Part shown: one piece after another, positions 1 through 7,516 of the stretch
How positions within the stretch are numbered: position 1 is the first letter of the stretch
Layout of the letters: every line of letters begins with the position of its first letter
DNA from: RUG11894 sp964344335
GTDB taxonomy: Bacteria; Bacillota; Clostridia; Peptostreptococcales; Anaerovoracaceae
Direction of reading: 5' to 3'
DNA length: 60,356 nt
Assembly: GCA_964344335.1 (NCBI GenBank)
Contig: CAYFMW010000006.1
Location: 1 to 60,356, forward strand
The notes under the pieces: generated by a model
Seen by the model: only the letters and a program-made list of their open reading frames with translations
Database searches by the model: none
What the model was told of the DNA's origin: nothing
Program-made: the position numbers and the translations under genes

Positions 1-1118
1 TGCCTAGTAAACGCAAAATTATCGTAAGCCTTGATAATCTTAACTTCGTAGCCGGCTTCGATTGCGGTCTGCAGGTTCTCGACCATGGTCTTGGGATTGC
101 AGGAAATATAGACAAGTTGATCTACGCCATAGGAAGAGATCTTCTTCATCGCCTTTGGATGAATGCCGCTTCGGGGAGGATCGACGACGATTATGTCGGG
201 TAAAGCCTCGATGTCGTCGAGCGCGGTAAGCACATCCCCACAGATAAATTCGCAATTGGAGAGTCCGTTTATCGCGGCATTTTCCCTGGCAGCGAGAACG
301 GATTCCTCGACAATCTCCACGCCGTAGACCTTGGAAGCCTTGGTTGCAAGCGCCTGAGTAATCGTCCCCGTGCCGCAATAAAGGTCGTAGACGATTTTGC
401 CTTCCAGCCCCTCAATCAAGCCTATCGCATCCGTGTATAAGCGCTCCGCCGCAGGCACATTCGTCTGAAAGAAGGAAAACGGGCCGACCTTAAAATCAAG
501 CCCCATCAAATACTCCATATAATACGGCGCGCCGTAAAGAACTTTCGCGGATTCGGGTTTAATCGCATCGGATACACTCTCATCTATGGTACGCAAAACC
601 CCGCATATGCGGTCATCGGTCCCCGCTCCAAGCACGACTTTTAAAAATCCATCCTCGTCGAATGAGCCGCCCGTCGTCACAATATTCACCAAAATCTCGC
701 CCGTCCGAACGCCCCGCCTCAAAATCAGATGCCGCAGCAGGCCTTCGTGGCGCTTTCTGTGGTAGAAATCGTAGCCCTTCTCTCGCGCGAAATTCCTTAC
801 GGCATTAACGATTTTATTAAAATCCTCGGGCGCGATAAGGCAGGCTCCCGCATACACCACGGACATATAGCGCCCCTTGGCATGCAGTCCGAGTTCCAGC
901 GGAGCTCCTATCGCCTCGTTTCCGAAGCTGTACTCCATCTTGTTGCGGTAATGAATCATATCCGGGCACGGAGAAATCGAGCCGTCGAAATGTTTCTCCA
1001 AATCCGCGTCCCGCAATATCTTTCTTAAATTTCTTTCTTTTTCCGCAAGATGCTCTTCGTAAGAGGCCAGATGAATCTGACAGCCTCCGCATATTCCGGC
1101 GGATGGACAACTAAGCAT
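1..1118 (-). CDS. rlmD: 23S rRNA (uracil-5)-methyltransferase, RlmD/TrmA family (3' end cut by window edge)
   Basis: SAM-dependent m5U methyltransferase acting on rRNA (possibly tRNA). The frame stays open from the ATG at 1118 to the first base, so the C-terminus lies outside the window. Visible: an N-terminal iron-sulfur type cysteine set (CPSAGICGGC, residues 3-12), the SAM-binding stretch DLYCGTGTIT, the motif DPPRSGIHP and the catalytic-cysteine motif YISCNPKTM. The start overlaps the stop of tgt by one base (TGATG), so it is the last visible gene of the ruv-queA-tgt operon. The cysteine cluster begins at residue 3, so the N-terminal TRAM domain of classical RlmD is absent. Family assignment is firm; the exact target uridine cannot be told. 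Confidence 0.88.
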   Translation of the reverse strand, partial: MLSCPSAGICGGCQIHLASYEEHLAEKERNLRKILRDADLEKHFDGSISPCPDMIHYRNKMEYSFGNEAIGAPLELGLHAKGRYMSVVYAGACLIAPEDFNKIVNAVRNFAREKGYDFYHRKRHEGLLRHLILRRGVRTGEILVNIVTTGGSFDEDGFLKVVLGAGTDDRICGVLRTIDESVSDAIKPESAKVLYGAPYYMEYLMGLDFKVGPFSFFQTNVPAAERLYTDAIGLIEGLEGKIVYDLYCGTGTITQALATKASKVYGVEIVEESVLAARENAAINGLSNCEFICGDVLTALDDIEALPDIIVVDPPRSGIHPKAMKKISSYGVDQLVYISCNPKTMVENLQTAIEAGYEVKIIKAYDNFAFTR

Positions 1119-2248
1119 CAAAACTCTCCGTACATATCGAAAAACTCCCGCTTGTATTCGGGGAATCTGTCTTCCTCTATCGCCTCTCGAATCTTCTCCA
1201 TCGTGCGCACGAGGAAATAAAGATTATGCTCCGTAAGCAGCATGGAGCTCATAATTTCGTTGCTCTTGCACAGGTGCCGGAGGTAAGCCCTGGAATAGTT
1301 TCTGCAGCAGTAGCAGTCGCAGTTCGGATCCAGGGGCTCAAAATCGTCGGTATGAACCGCGTTACGCAGGTTAACCTTACCAACGGAAGTAAAAGCCGCG
1401 GCGTTTCGGGCAATCCTGGTCGGAAGCACGCAGTCGAACATGTCTATACCCCGCTCCACGCCCTCAAACAGGCAATCGGGAGAGCCCACGCCCATCAGGT
1501 ATCTTGGCTTATCCGCGGGTAACAGCTCCACGCAGTTATCCAGCACATCGTACATAACTTCCTTCGGCTCGCCGACCGAAAGACCGCCGATGGCATATCC
1601 CGGCAAATCCAACTCGCAGATCTGCATTGCGCTCTCGTAGCGCAGATTATTAAAAAATCCGCCCTGCATTATTCCGAACAAGCTCTGTCTTTCGATATCC
1701 TTGTGGCTCTCCTTGCAACGCGCAAGCCAGCGGGTCGTCCTCTCCAGCGATTTTTTTATATATCCCCTATCCGCATCCGGAGGCGCGCACTCGTCGAAAG
1801 CCATAATTATATCGCTTCCCAGCGCGTTCTGAACCTCCATGCTCTTCTCCGGCGTAAACATGTGCTTGCTGCCGTCGATAAAGGAGCGAAACTCGACACC
1901 CTCCTCCGTAATCTTCCGCAGATCTCCCAGAGAAAACACCTGAAATCCCCCGGAATCCGTAAGAATCGCGCCCTTCCAGTTCATGAACTTATGAAGCCCC
2001 CCGGCCTTCCTCACAATCTCGTGACCCGGCCTCAGGTAAAGATGATATGTATTCGAAAGGATTATGTTAACTCCCTCATGGCCGAGCCCCGCAACGCTTT
2101 CTGGCTTCATGGCCTTGACGGTCGCCTGAGTTCCGACAGGCATAAAAACGGGTGTCTGCACATCCCCATGAGGGGTATGCAGACAGCCCCGCCTCGCTCT
2201 CGTCCTCGAATCGGTCCTATGTAAATCAAATGTAACTGCGTGTTTCAT
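1118..2248 (-). CDS. tgt: queuine/preQ1 tRNA-guanine transglycosylase
   Basis: Exchanges guanine 34 of GUN-anticodon tRNAs for preQ1, the committed step of queuosine formation. The frame is open to 2350, but the ATG at 2248 (MKHAVTFDLHRTD) fits family N-termini, sits 10 bases after queA and is preceded by AGGA; this gives 376 residues, the usual size. Key motifs: DSGGFQVFSL with the catalytic Asp region, GIMQGG, YAIGGLSVGE, DMFDCVLPTR with the second Asp, and the zinc site CDCYCC followed by a downstream His in LLTEHN. It lies directly downstream of queA, the next enzyme of the same pathway, and overlaps the next gene by one base, so co-transcription is near certain. Confidence 0.96.
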   Translation of the reverse strand: MKHAVTFDLHRTDSRTRARRGCLHTPHGDVQTPVFMPVGTQATVKAMKPESVAGLGHEGVNIILSNTYHLYLRPGHEIVRKAGGLHKFMNWKGAILTDSGGFQVFSLGDLRKITEEGVEFRSFIDGSKHMFTPEKSMEVQNALGSDIIMAFDECAPPDADRGYIKKSLERTTRWLARCKESHKDIERQSLFGIMQGGFFNNLRYESAMQICELDLPGYAIGGLSVGEPKEVMYDVLDNCVELLPADKPRYLMGVGSPDCLFEGVERGIDMFDCVLPTRIARNAAAFTSVGKVNLRNAVHTDDFEPLDPNCDCYCCRNYSRAYLRHLCKSNEIMSSMLLTEHNLYFLVRTMEKIREAIEEDRFPEYKREFFDMYGEF

Positions 2249-2258
2249 ATCGTTGTTC

Positions 2259-3290
2259 CTAAAGTATAAAGCAAGAATCCCCGTAGGAGAAAAATCTGTA
2301 TCGCTCCCTAACCGCTTCTTTGTAGGCTTCGAGCATCCCTTCCCTCGCATAAAAAGCCGAGACCAGCATCAGCAGGGTCGACTTGGGAAGATGAAAATTG
2401 GTTATAAGCCTGTCCGTGAGCTTAAATTCGTAACCGGGATATATGAATATGCCCGTAGAGCCGCTTCCCGGCTTAAGCTCTCCGTCCGCGCAGGCGCTCT
2501 CCAGCGTCCTGCAGGCCGTGGTCCCGACGGCTACTATTCGCCCTCCCGCGCGCCTCGTTTCATTTACTATCCGCGCCGCCTCCTCGGAGACGCTGTATTC
2601 CTCGAAGTGCATGTGATGCTCTTCGACATTTTCGGCCTTGACGGGCCTGAAGGTTCCCAGACCCACATGGAGGGTCACATAGGCAATCCTTATACCCTTT
2701 TCCTGCGCCTTCTTCAAGAGCTCGGGCGTCCAATGAAGCCCTGCGGTCGCGCAGGCTACGGAGCCTTCCTGCGACGCGTAGACATTCTGGTAGCGCTCCT
2801 TATCCTCCTCGCGCGCCGCGCGCTCGATGTAGGGCGGCAAAGGCATGGCGCCCAGCTTTTCCAAAAGAGGCATAAAATCGCCCGAATAAGCGAATTTTAC
2901 GAGCCGCGAGCCATCTTCCCCGCGCCCGGCTATTTCCGCCCGCAATTCTCCGCTTTCGCCGAAAACAACTACATCCCCGTCGCCGAGTCTTCTGCCCGGC
3001 CTGACGAGGCTCTCCCAGAAATCGCCTTCTATTCTTCTTAACAACAAAAATTCGACACGCGCTCCGGTGCTCTCCTTAGTTCCGTAGAGCCGTGCAGGTA
3101 TAACCTTCGAGTCGTTAAAGACCAGGCAATCGCCCGGATTAACATAATCGAGCACATCGTAAAAATGTCTGTGTAAGAGTTTTCCGCTGCCGCGGTCTAT
3201 AACCAGCATCCTGCTTGCATCCCTCCGCTCGCAGGGCTGCTGCGCTATCAACTCCTTCGGCAGCTCGTAATCAAAATCCGATACTTTCAT
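2259..3290 (-). CDS. queA: S-adenosylmethionine:tRNA ribosyltransferase-isomerase
   Basis: Transfers and isomerises the ribosyl part of SAM onto preQ1-tRNA to make epoxyqueuosine. The 343-residue length is normal. Typical N-terminal features are YELPKELIAQ, then R-DASRMLVIDR, and DCLVFNDSKVIPARLYG; further on come SVACATAGLHWTPELL and HVGLGTFRPVK, and near the C-terminus NFHLPKSTLLMLVSAFY. The start overlaps the end of the SpoIID-like gene by 20 bases. It forms a two-gene queuosine module with tgt. No queuosine riboswitch or queC-F genes are visible here, so preQ1 supply must be encoded elsewhere. Confidence 0.97.
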   Translation of the reverse strand: MKVSDFDYELPKELIAQQPCERRDASRMLVIDRGSGKLLHRHFYDVLDYVNPGDCLVFNDSKVIPARLYGTKESTGARVEFLLLRRIEGDFWESLVRPGRRLGDGDVVVFGESGELRAEIAGRGEDGSRLVKFAYSGDFMPLLEKLGAMPLPPYIERAAREEDKERYQNVYASQEGSVACATAGLHWTPELLKKAQEKGIRIAYVTLHVGLGTFRPVKAENVEEHHMHFEEYSVSEEAARIVNETRRAGGRIVAVGTTACRTLESACADGELKPGSGSTGIFIYPGYEFKLTDRLITNFHLPKSTLLMLVSAFYAREGMLEAYKEAVRERYRFFSYGDSCFIL

Positions 3291-4761
3291 ATAGCGTCCG
3301 GAGGCTCTCGATTTCCACCCCTGTATAATAATATTTCAAAATCTGTTCGAAGTTGTAACCTGCATTCGCCATGTTGCGCGCGCCGGTCTGAGGCATACCC
3401 ACCCCGTGAAGCGTTCCGTTGCCGGCGATATGGAGCTCCGGGCCGAAGACGGGCTGGTCTCTGTAGCCTTCAACGGTATGAAATGCGGTATCGTGCTGTT
3501 CGATTCCGTCGTAAATTTTGGCATCCAAAAGGCTGATTTCAACGATTTCCCCGTTTGCGTCCAACACGAAGATGCTTTCACCGCTCTGCGCCTCACTGGT
3601 TGACATAATAAGTGTTATGGAATCAGGCACATTTTCGGTATAATTGTTGTCAAATATGAACGGTTCGCCCGCTATAGCAAACACGAAGGACCTCGCTCCG
3701 ATCAGCCCGGTCATCCTCGTCTTTGTGTATGTGCAGCTGCCCAGACTGCCGTTAAGCGTAATTTCCTTTACCGCACCGTGCTCGCTGCGCCCTGTAATTT
3801 GAATGCTTTCGAGAATTCCGATATTTTGGCCGGCCTCTTCGAGCTTGGTCTGCAGTTCCTCAAAACTGATGCTCCTCTGCCACTTTATGTCCTCGTAAAA
3901 CTCATCCTTTACTTCGCGGCAATAAGGCAACGCGCTGACCCAGACATCCTCGCTGTTGAGCGTGCAGCCACCGCTGGCGGCAAAGTAGTAGCCGCGAACC
4001 AGCTTGCCTTCATGGGTTATCACCAGGCCTTCACTCGCGACGCAGGCCAAATCCGTGCTCTCGCGCTCCGATGAAACCCCCTTATAGACCTGACAATGCT
4101 GACCGCTGCACATATCGAAGCCATAGGTGCTGTGAGCGCCTATGCTCATGCAGGCGTAGCTCCTCGCCGTCACAGCCTGAGCCATCAATGCTTCATGTGG
4201 ATAATAATAAGGCATCTCGGTCGGTATGCAACCGCGCAGATACTGCTCCAGTTCCACATAATTGATTATATTAGCCTTCGTATAGCCATAAGGCGTCGCA
4301 CAGAACCCCCCGCGATAGCGCTTGCCGTCTATGCGAATAATTTTATTTTCCTCTCCCTCGGCGGCGCTGAGAATCACATAGCCCTCCATATCGGAGAGCA
4401 AGACCGTTCCGCCGGCTTCCGAAAGTATAACCTTCCCCGACTGCGCACTCACCACGAGGCTCATCGCAGGCGTTTTGATATCCGTCTCGACCCATCCCGT
4501 GGAATCGCCGGTGGCGATTATAAAACCGTCATCGCATTCGACCGTAAAGCTCTCCACAGCGGTAGATGCGTAGTTCAGGCCAATCTTAAGATAGCAAGGA
4601 AATTTATCCTGAGCCTGAGGGTCCTGCCCTTCCACTGTTCCCTCGCCTCCCTGAGTCTCCTCAGCCAAAGCCCGAGGTACTGAAAATACAAGGAGCACTG
4701 TAATCAGCGTAAAGATAATGGCGAATGAAAGTAAATATTTATTTATGCTCTGTCTCTTCAT
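3271..4761 (-). CDS. SpoIID/LytB-domain cell wall protein (exported)
   Basis: Probable peptidoglycan lytic transglycosylase or amidase enhancer of the SpoIID/LytB family. The 496-residue protein starts with a hydrophobic export segment (residues about 9-33, ending in RALAEE). The middle has the SpoIID core: YVELEQYLRGCIPTEMP, whose Glu is in the position of the SpoIID catalytic acid, then ALMAQAVTARSYA, then CSGQHCQVYKG and YYFAASGGCT; the C-terminus has HGVGMPQTGARNMA. A charged linker with Glu/Gly/Gln follows the signal segment. Its stop overlaps queA and its start overlaps the ruvB stop by ATGA. Such proteins occur in sporulating and non-sporulating Clostridia, so this alone does not prove sporulation. 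Confidence 0.85.
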   Translation of the reverse strand: MKRQSINKYLLSFAIIFTLITVLLVFSVPRALAEETQGGEGTVEGQDPQAQDKFPCYLKIGLNYASTAVESFTVECDDGFIIATGDSTGWVETDIKTPAMSLVVSAQSGKVILSEAGGTVLLSDMEGYVILSAAEGEENKIIRIDGKRYRGGFCATPYGYTKANIINYVELEQYLRGCIPTEMPYYYPHEALMAQAVTARSYACMSIGAHSTYGFDMCSGQHCQVYKGVSSERESTDLACVASEGLVITHEGKLVRGYYFAASGGCTLNSEDVWVSALPYCREVKDEFYEDIKWQRSISFEELQTKLEEAGQNIGILESIQITGRSEHGAVKEITLNGSLGSCTYTKTRMTGLIGARSFVFAIAGEPFIFDNNYTENVPDSITLIMSTSEAQSGESIFVLDANGEIVEISLLDAKIYDGIEQHDTAFHTVEGYRDQPVFGPELHIAGNGTLHGVGMPQTGARNMANAGYNFEQILKYYYTGVEIESLRTLYESIGF

Positions 4762-5816
4762 AATGTCAACTGTTCTCCGTCATCCGTGCTCTCTTCGCGC
4801 TCGGGCTCCTCTCGGTCCGGCGGCTCGATGCCGAGGTGGCGATATGCATTTATAGAGGCCATGCGCCCCTTTAATGTCCTGTTGAGCATCCCCGACTGAA
4901 GCAGGAAGGGCTCGTAAGCATCCTCGATGGTCACCCTCTCCTCGCCGATGGATGCGGCTATTGTATCTATCCCGACCGGGCCGCCCTGAAATTGCTCGAT
5001 TATAAGCGTAAGTATTCGCCTGTCGAGCTCCTCCAGGCCCAGCTCGTCTATTCCCAAGGCATTCAAAGCGCTGTCGACGGTCTTCGGATCTATGCGCCCG
5101 CTCCCGAGCACCTGAGCGAAGTCCCTCACCCGCTTAAGAAGCCTGTTCGCTACCCTCGGCGTACCTCTCGAACGCGCCGCGAGCATAACTCTCGATTCCT
5201 CATCCGTCTCGACATCGAGGATGCGAGCGCTGCGCTTGAGTATCTCCGACAGCTCCTCGGGACTGTAGAGATCGAACTTGGAGATTATACCGAACCTGTC
5301 TCTTAAAGGAGCCGAGAGGCTCCCCGCTCTCGTCGTCGCTCCGACGAGCGTAAAATGCGGCAGCTCGAACCTTATGGAGCTTGCGCCCGGACCCTTGCCC
5401 GTCACAATATCCAGGGCGAAGTCCTCCATGGCCGAGTACAGAACCTCCTCCACAGCCCTGTTTAGACGATGTATCTCGTCGATAAAGAGAACATCCCCTT
5501 CATTAAGGTTCGTCAGTATTGCAGCAAGGTCGCCGGCTCGAGTGATGGCGGGCCCCGAGCTTATGCGCAGATCCACGCCCATCTCCTCGGCGATAATCCC
5601 GGCAAGAGTCGTCTTGCCGAGCCCCGGCGGTCCGTAAAAGAGCACATGATCGAGGGGCTCAACCCTCATCTTGCTCGCCTGTATATATACTTTAAGATTG
5701 TCGGTTACATTGGTCTGACCTACATAATCCTCAAATCGCTTCGGCCTTATGGACTTTTCTGTCAAATCCTCGTCCTGATGCAGATTTGCTCCGACCACTC
5801 TGTTCTCAATGTTCAT
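4758..5816 (-). CDS. ruvB: Holliday junction branch migration helicase RuvB
   Basis: Hexameric AAA+ motor that drives branch migration with RuvA. 352 residues, normal length. Seen: VGQTNVTDNL near the N-terminus, Walker A GPPGLGKTT, Walker B LFIDEIHRL, sensor region LVGATTRAG, the Arg finger neighbourhood PLRDRFG, and the C-terminal winged helix GTPRVANRLLKRVRD with GGPVGIDTIA. The C-terminal tail after PPDREEPE is acidic. Start and stop both overlap neighbours by four bases (ATGA), so translation is coupled to ruvA upstream and to the SpoIID-like gene downstream. Confidence 0.98.
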   Translation of the reverse strand: MNIENRVVGANLHQDEDLTEKSIRPKRFEDYVGQTNVTDNLKVYIQASKMRVEPLDHVLFYGPPGLGKTTLAGIIAEEMGVDLRISSGPAITRAGDLAAILTNLNEGDVLFIDEIHRLNRAVEEVLYSAMEDFALDIVTGKGPGASSIRFELPHFTLVGATTRAGSLSAPLRDRFGIISKFDLYSPEELSEILKRSARILDVETDEESRVMLAARSRGTPRVANRLLKRVRDFAQVLGSGRIDPKTVDSALNALGIDELGLEELDRRILTLIIEQFQGGPVGIDTIAASIGEERVTIEDAYEPFLLQSGMLNRTLKGRMASINAYRHLGIEPPDREEPEREESTDDGEQLTL

Positions 5817-6406
5817 CCTCTGTTCCTCAAAGCCAGTTTAATATAATCCTGAACGCTCAGATCCTCTCCGGAAATCCCCAAAAGCGAGCTTAGAGCCTCC
5901 GTGCGCGAAAACCCCAGAGCCATAAGAGCGGCCAGTGCCTGCTCCCTGTTGCCCGAGACCTCGCCCTGCAGCGAAACTTCCTCGCCCCCATCGATTCCTT
6001 CGAAAGCTCCGACTTTGTCCTTAAGTTCCATAACTATTCTCTGAGCCGTCTTTTTTCCGACACCGACCGCCCTCTGCAAAGATGCTGTATCGTCGAAGGC
6101 GATCGCCTTTTTCAGCTCCTTTGGTCGCAATACGGAAAGCACTGCCATTGCAGCCTTTGCACCTACACCCTGCACAGTCTGAAGCAGGTTGAACATATCT
6201 ATGCTCTCCCTGTCGCCGAAGCCGTAAAGGCTTATGCCGTCCTCCTTCACCGCCATCGCCGTATAGAGGGTCACGGTCTCCGCGCCCGTATCGAGGAGCG
6301 CCGAGCAATTGTCGAGAACGAACACCTCGTATCCTATCCCCGAATTTTCTATGCATACCTTTCCCGGCATCCTCTCCGTTATTACGCCTTTAATATAGTG
6401 AAACAT
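5813..6406 (-). CDS. ruvA: Holliday junction branch migration protein RuvA
   Basis: Junction-binding tetramer that recruits RuvB. The frame is open to 6460, but the ATG at 6406 (MFHYIKGVITE) matches RuvA N-termini and is preceded by GAGG at good spacing, giving 197 residues. Seen: OB fold N-terminus with GIGYEVFV, the helix-hairpin-helix region VQGVGAKAAMAVLS and VGVGKKTAQRIVMELKDK, and a C-terminal RuvB-binding domain with ALMALGFSRTEA. It lies two bases downstream of ruvC and overlaps ruvB, giving the order ruvC-ruvA-ruvB. Confidence 0.96.
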   Translation of the reverse strand: MFHYIKGVITERMPGKVCIENSGIGYEVFVLDNCSALLDTGAETVTLYTAMAVKEDGISLYGFGDRESIDMFNLLQTVQGVGAKAAMAVLSVLRPKELKKAIAFDDTASLQRAVGVGKKTAQRIVMELKDKVGAFEGIDGGEEVSLQGEVSGNREQALAALMALGFSRTEALSSLLGISGEDLSVQDYIKLALRNRG

Positions 6407-6408
6407 AG

Positions 6409-6909
6409 CTACCTCATTTCGAACATCTTCTTCTTCGCATCGCCGTTTCTTCCGTGGCATATCGCAGCAGCCAGCGCGTCGGCGGCATCGTCGGGCTTGG
6501 GGGCTTCCTTCAAGGAGAGCATGGTCTTGACCATAAACTGCATCTGAGCCTTGTCGGCCCTGCCGTATCCGCTTATATTCATCTTTATTTCCAACGGCGT
6601 ATATTCGTATATTTCCAGCCCGTTGTTTGCGGCAGCCAAAATTGCGACCCCCCTCGCCTGTCCGACGAAGATGGCCGTCTTCTCGTTGCTGTTAAAGTAC
6701 AGCTGCTCTATGCTCATCTCGGAGGGTTCGTACTCGGCGATTATCTCCATGAGCCCGCCGTATAGGCTCTTGAGCCTGTCGGGCATAGCCATGTCCGCGT
6801 CGGTAGTGAGCGCCCCGTAAGCAAGAGGCTTAAAGCTGTTGCCGTTTTTTTCAACGACTCCCCAGCCCATTATCGCATAGCCGGGGTCTATACCTAAAAT
6901 CCTTACCAT
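6409..6909 (-). CDS. ruvC: Holliday junction resolvase RuvC
   Basis: Dimeric endonuclease that resolves Holliday junctions. 166 residues, normal length. The RNase H-like fold is recognisable from LGIDPGYAIMGWGVV (first catalytic Asp), MSIEQLYFNSN (catalytic Glu), GQARGVAILAAA and the C-terminal PDDAADALAAAICH (acidic pair). It is the first gene of the minus-strand operon and diverges from argR; its promoter should lie in 6910-6990. Confidence 0.97.
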   Translation of the reverse strand: MVRILGIDPGYAIMGWGVVEKNGNSFKPLAYGALTTDADMAMPDRLKSLYGGLMEIIAEYEPSEMSIEQLYFNSNEKTAIFVGQARGVAILAAANNGLEIYEYTPLEIKMNISGYGRADKAQMQFMVKTMLSLKEAPKPDDAADALAAAICHGRNGDAKKKMFEMR

Positions 6910-6954
6910 AAGCCTTCCGTTATGCTTAAATTGCAGTCGCCGGCCGCTCGTAAA

Positions 6955-6963
6955 ATTTTATCA
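6955..6963 (-). promoter_or_regulatory. Candidate extended -10 promoter of the ruvC operon
   Basis: On the minus strand the bases read TGATAAAAT, an extended -10 (TGn followed by TAAAAT), about 45 bases before the ruvC ATG. No clear -35 is seen 16-18 bases upstream, which is tolerated by extended -10 promoters. It is back to back with the argR promoter. Confidence 0.4.
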
Positions 6964-6984
6964 CAAGAGCTTCATTTTGTATAG

Positions 6985-7013
6985 TTGGCAGGACTTGGAA
7001 ACTATGGTATAGT
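6985..7013 (+). promoter_or_regulatory. Sigma-A promoter of argR-recN
   Basis: TTGGCA (6985-6990) and TATAGT (7008-7013) are separated by exactly 17 bases. The predicted transcription start is close to 7020, so the ARG-box-like element at 7026-7039 would sit just inside the transcript start, where repressor binding would block initiation. Confidence 0.75.
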
Positions 7014-7025
7014 TAATTCATAGGA

Positions 7026-7039
7026 TGAATAAATATGCA
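7026..7039 (+). promoter_or_regulatory. ARG-box-like operator
   Basis: TGAATAAATATGCA differs at one position from the known ARG box pattern TGAATwwwwATTCA. A weaker half site (ATTCA, 7016-7020) lies immediately upstream in the spacing expected for tandem boxes. The site lies between the argR promoter and its strong ribosome site AGGAGGTG (7043-7050), suggesting autorepression by ArgR. Confidence 0.6.
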
Positions 7040-7054
7040 CCTAGGAGGTGAAGT

Positions 7055-7504
7055 ATGCGATACGCGAGAAAAAAGAAAATTCTGGAACTCGTAAACAACT
7101 ACGAGATTGAAACTCAGGAAAAAATCGCAGAAAAACTACGGGAATGCGGATTCAACATCACGCAGGCCACCGTTTCCAGAGATATCAAGGATCTGCAACT
7201 CATTAAACAGCCCGGATCTTCGGGCAGAAGTTGCTATGCTCAGAACACCAACATCGAAGCACCTATCAGCGAGAGGTTTCGAAAGATTCTTAGAGAAACC
7301 ATACTGAGCATCGACGCAGCGGAGAATATCATAGTCATAAAGACTCTAAGCGGTTGCGCTCATGCTGCAGCAGAGGCGATCGACACATCCAATTTCCCGG
7401 AGATCGTGGGAACCATCGCCGGAGATAACACAATATTCATGGTTATCTCCTCCTCTGAAGCCGTTGCTGCCCTGCTTAAGAAGTTCTCGGAGCTCGTGTC
7501 GTAA
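7055..7504 (+). CDS. argR: Arginine repressor ArgR/AhrC
   Basis: Hexameric arginine-responsive regulator of arginine synthesis and breakdown. 149 residues. The N-terminal winged helix includes ILELVNNYEIETQEKIAEKL and the recognition helix QATVSRDIKDLQLIK; the C-terminal core has LSIDAAENIIVIKTLSGCA and IVGTIAGDNTIFMV, where the acidic residues bind arginine. It starts after a strong AGGAGGTG site. The argR-recN order is conserved in many Firmicutes (ahrC-recN in Bacillus), and recN follows after 12 bases. Confidence 0.97.
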   Translation: MRYARKKKILELVNNYEIETQEKIAEKLRECGFNITQATVSRDIKDLQLIKQPGSSGRSCYAQNTNIEAPISERFRKILRETILSIDAAENIIVIKTLSGCAHAAAEAIDTSNFPEIVGTIAGDNTIFMVISSSEAVAALLKKFSELVS

Positions 7505-7516
7505 AGAGGCGATTTT

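Noticed and set aside
2249..2350. Longer N-terminus for Tgt (34 extra residues)
   Set aside because: The extension overlaps queA, does not look like Tgt, and a ribosome site precedes the ATG at 2248.
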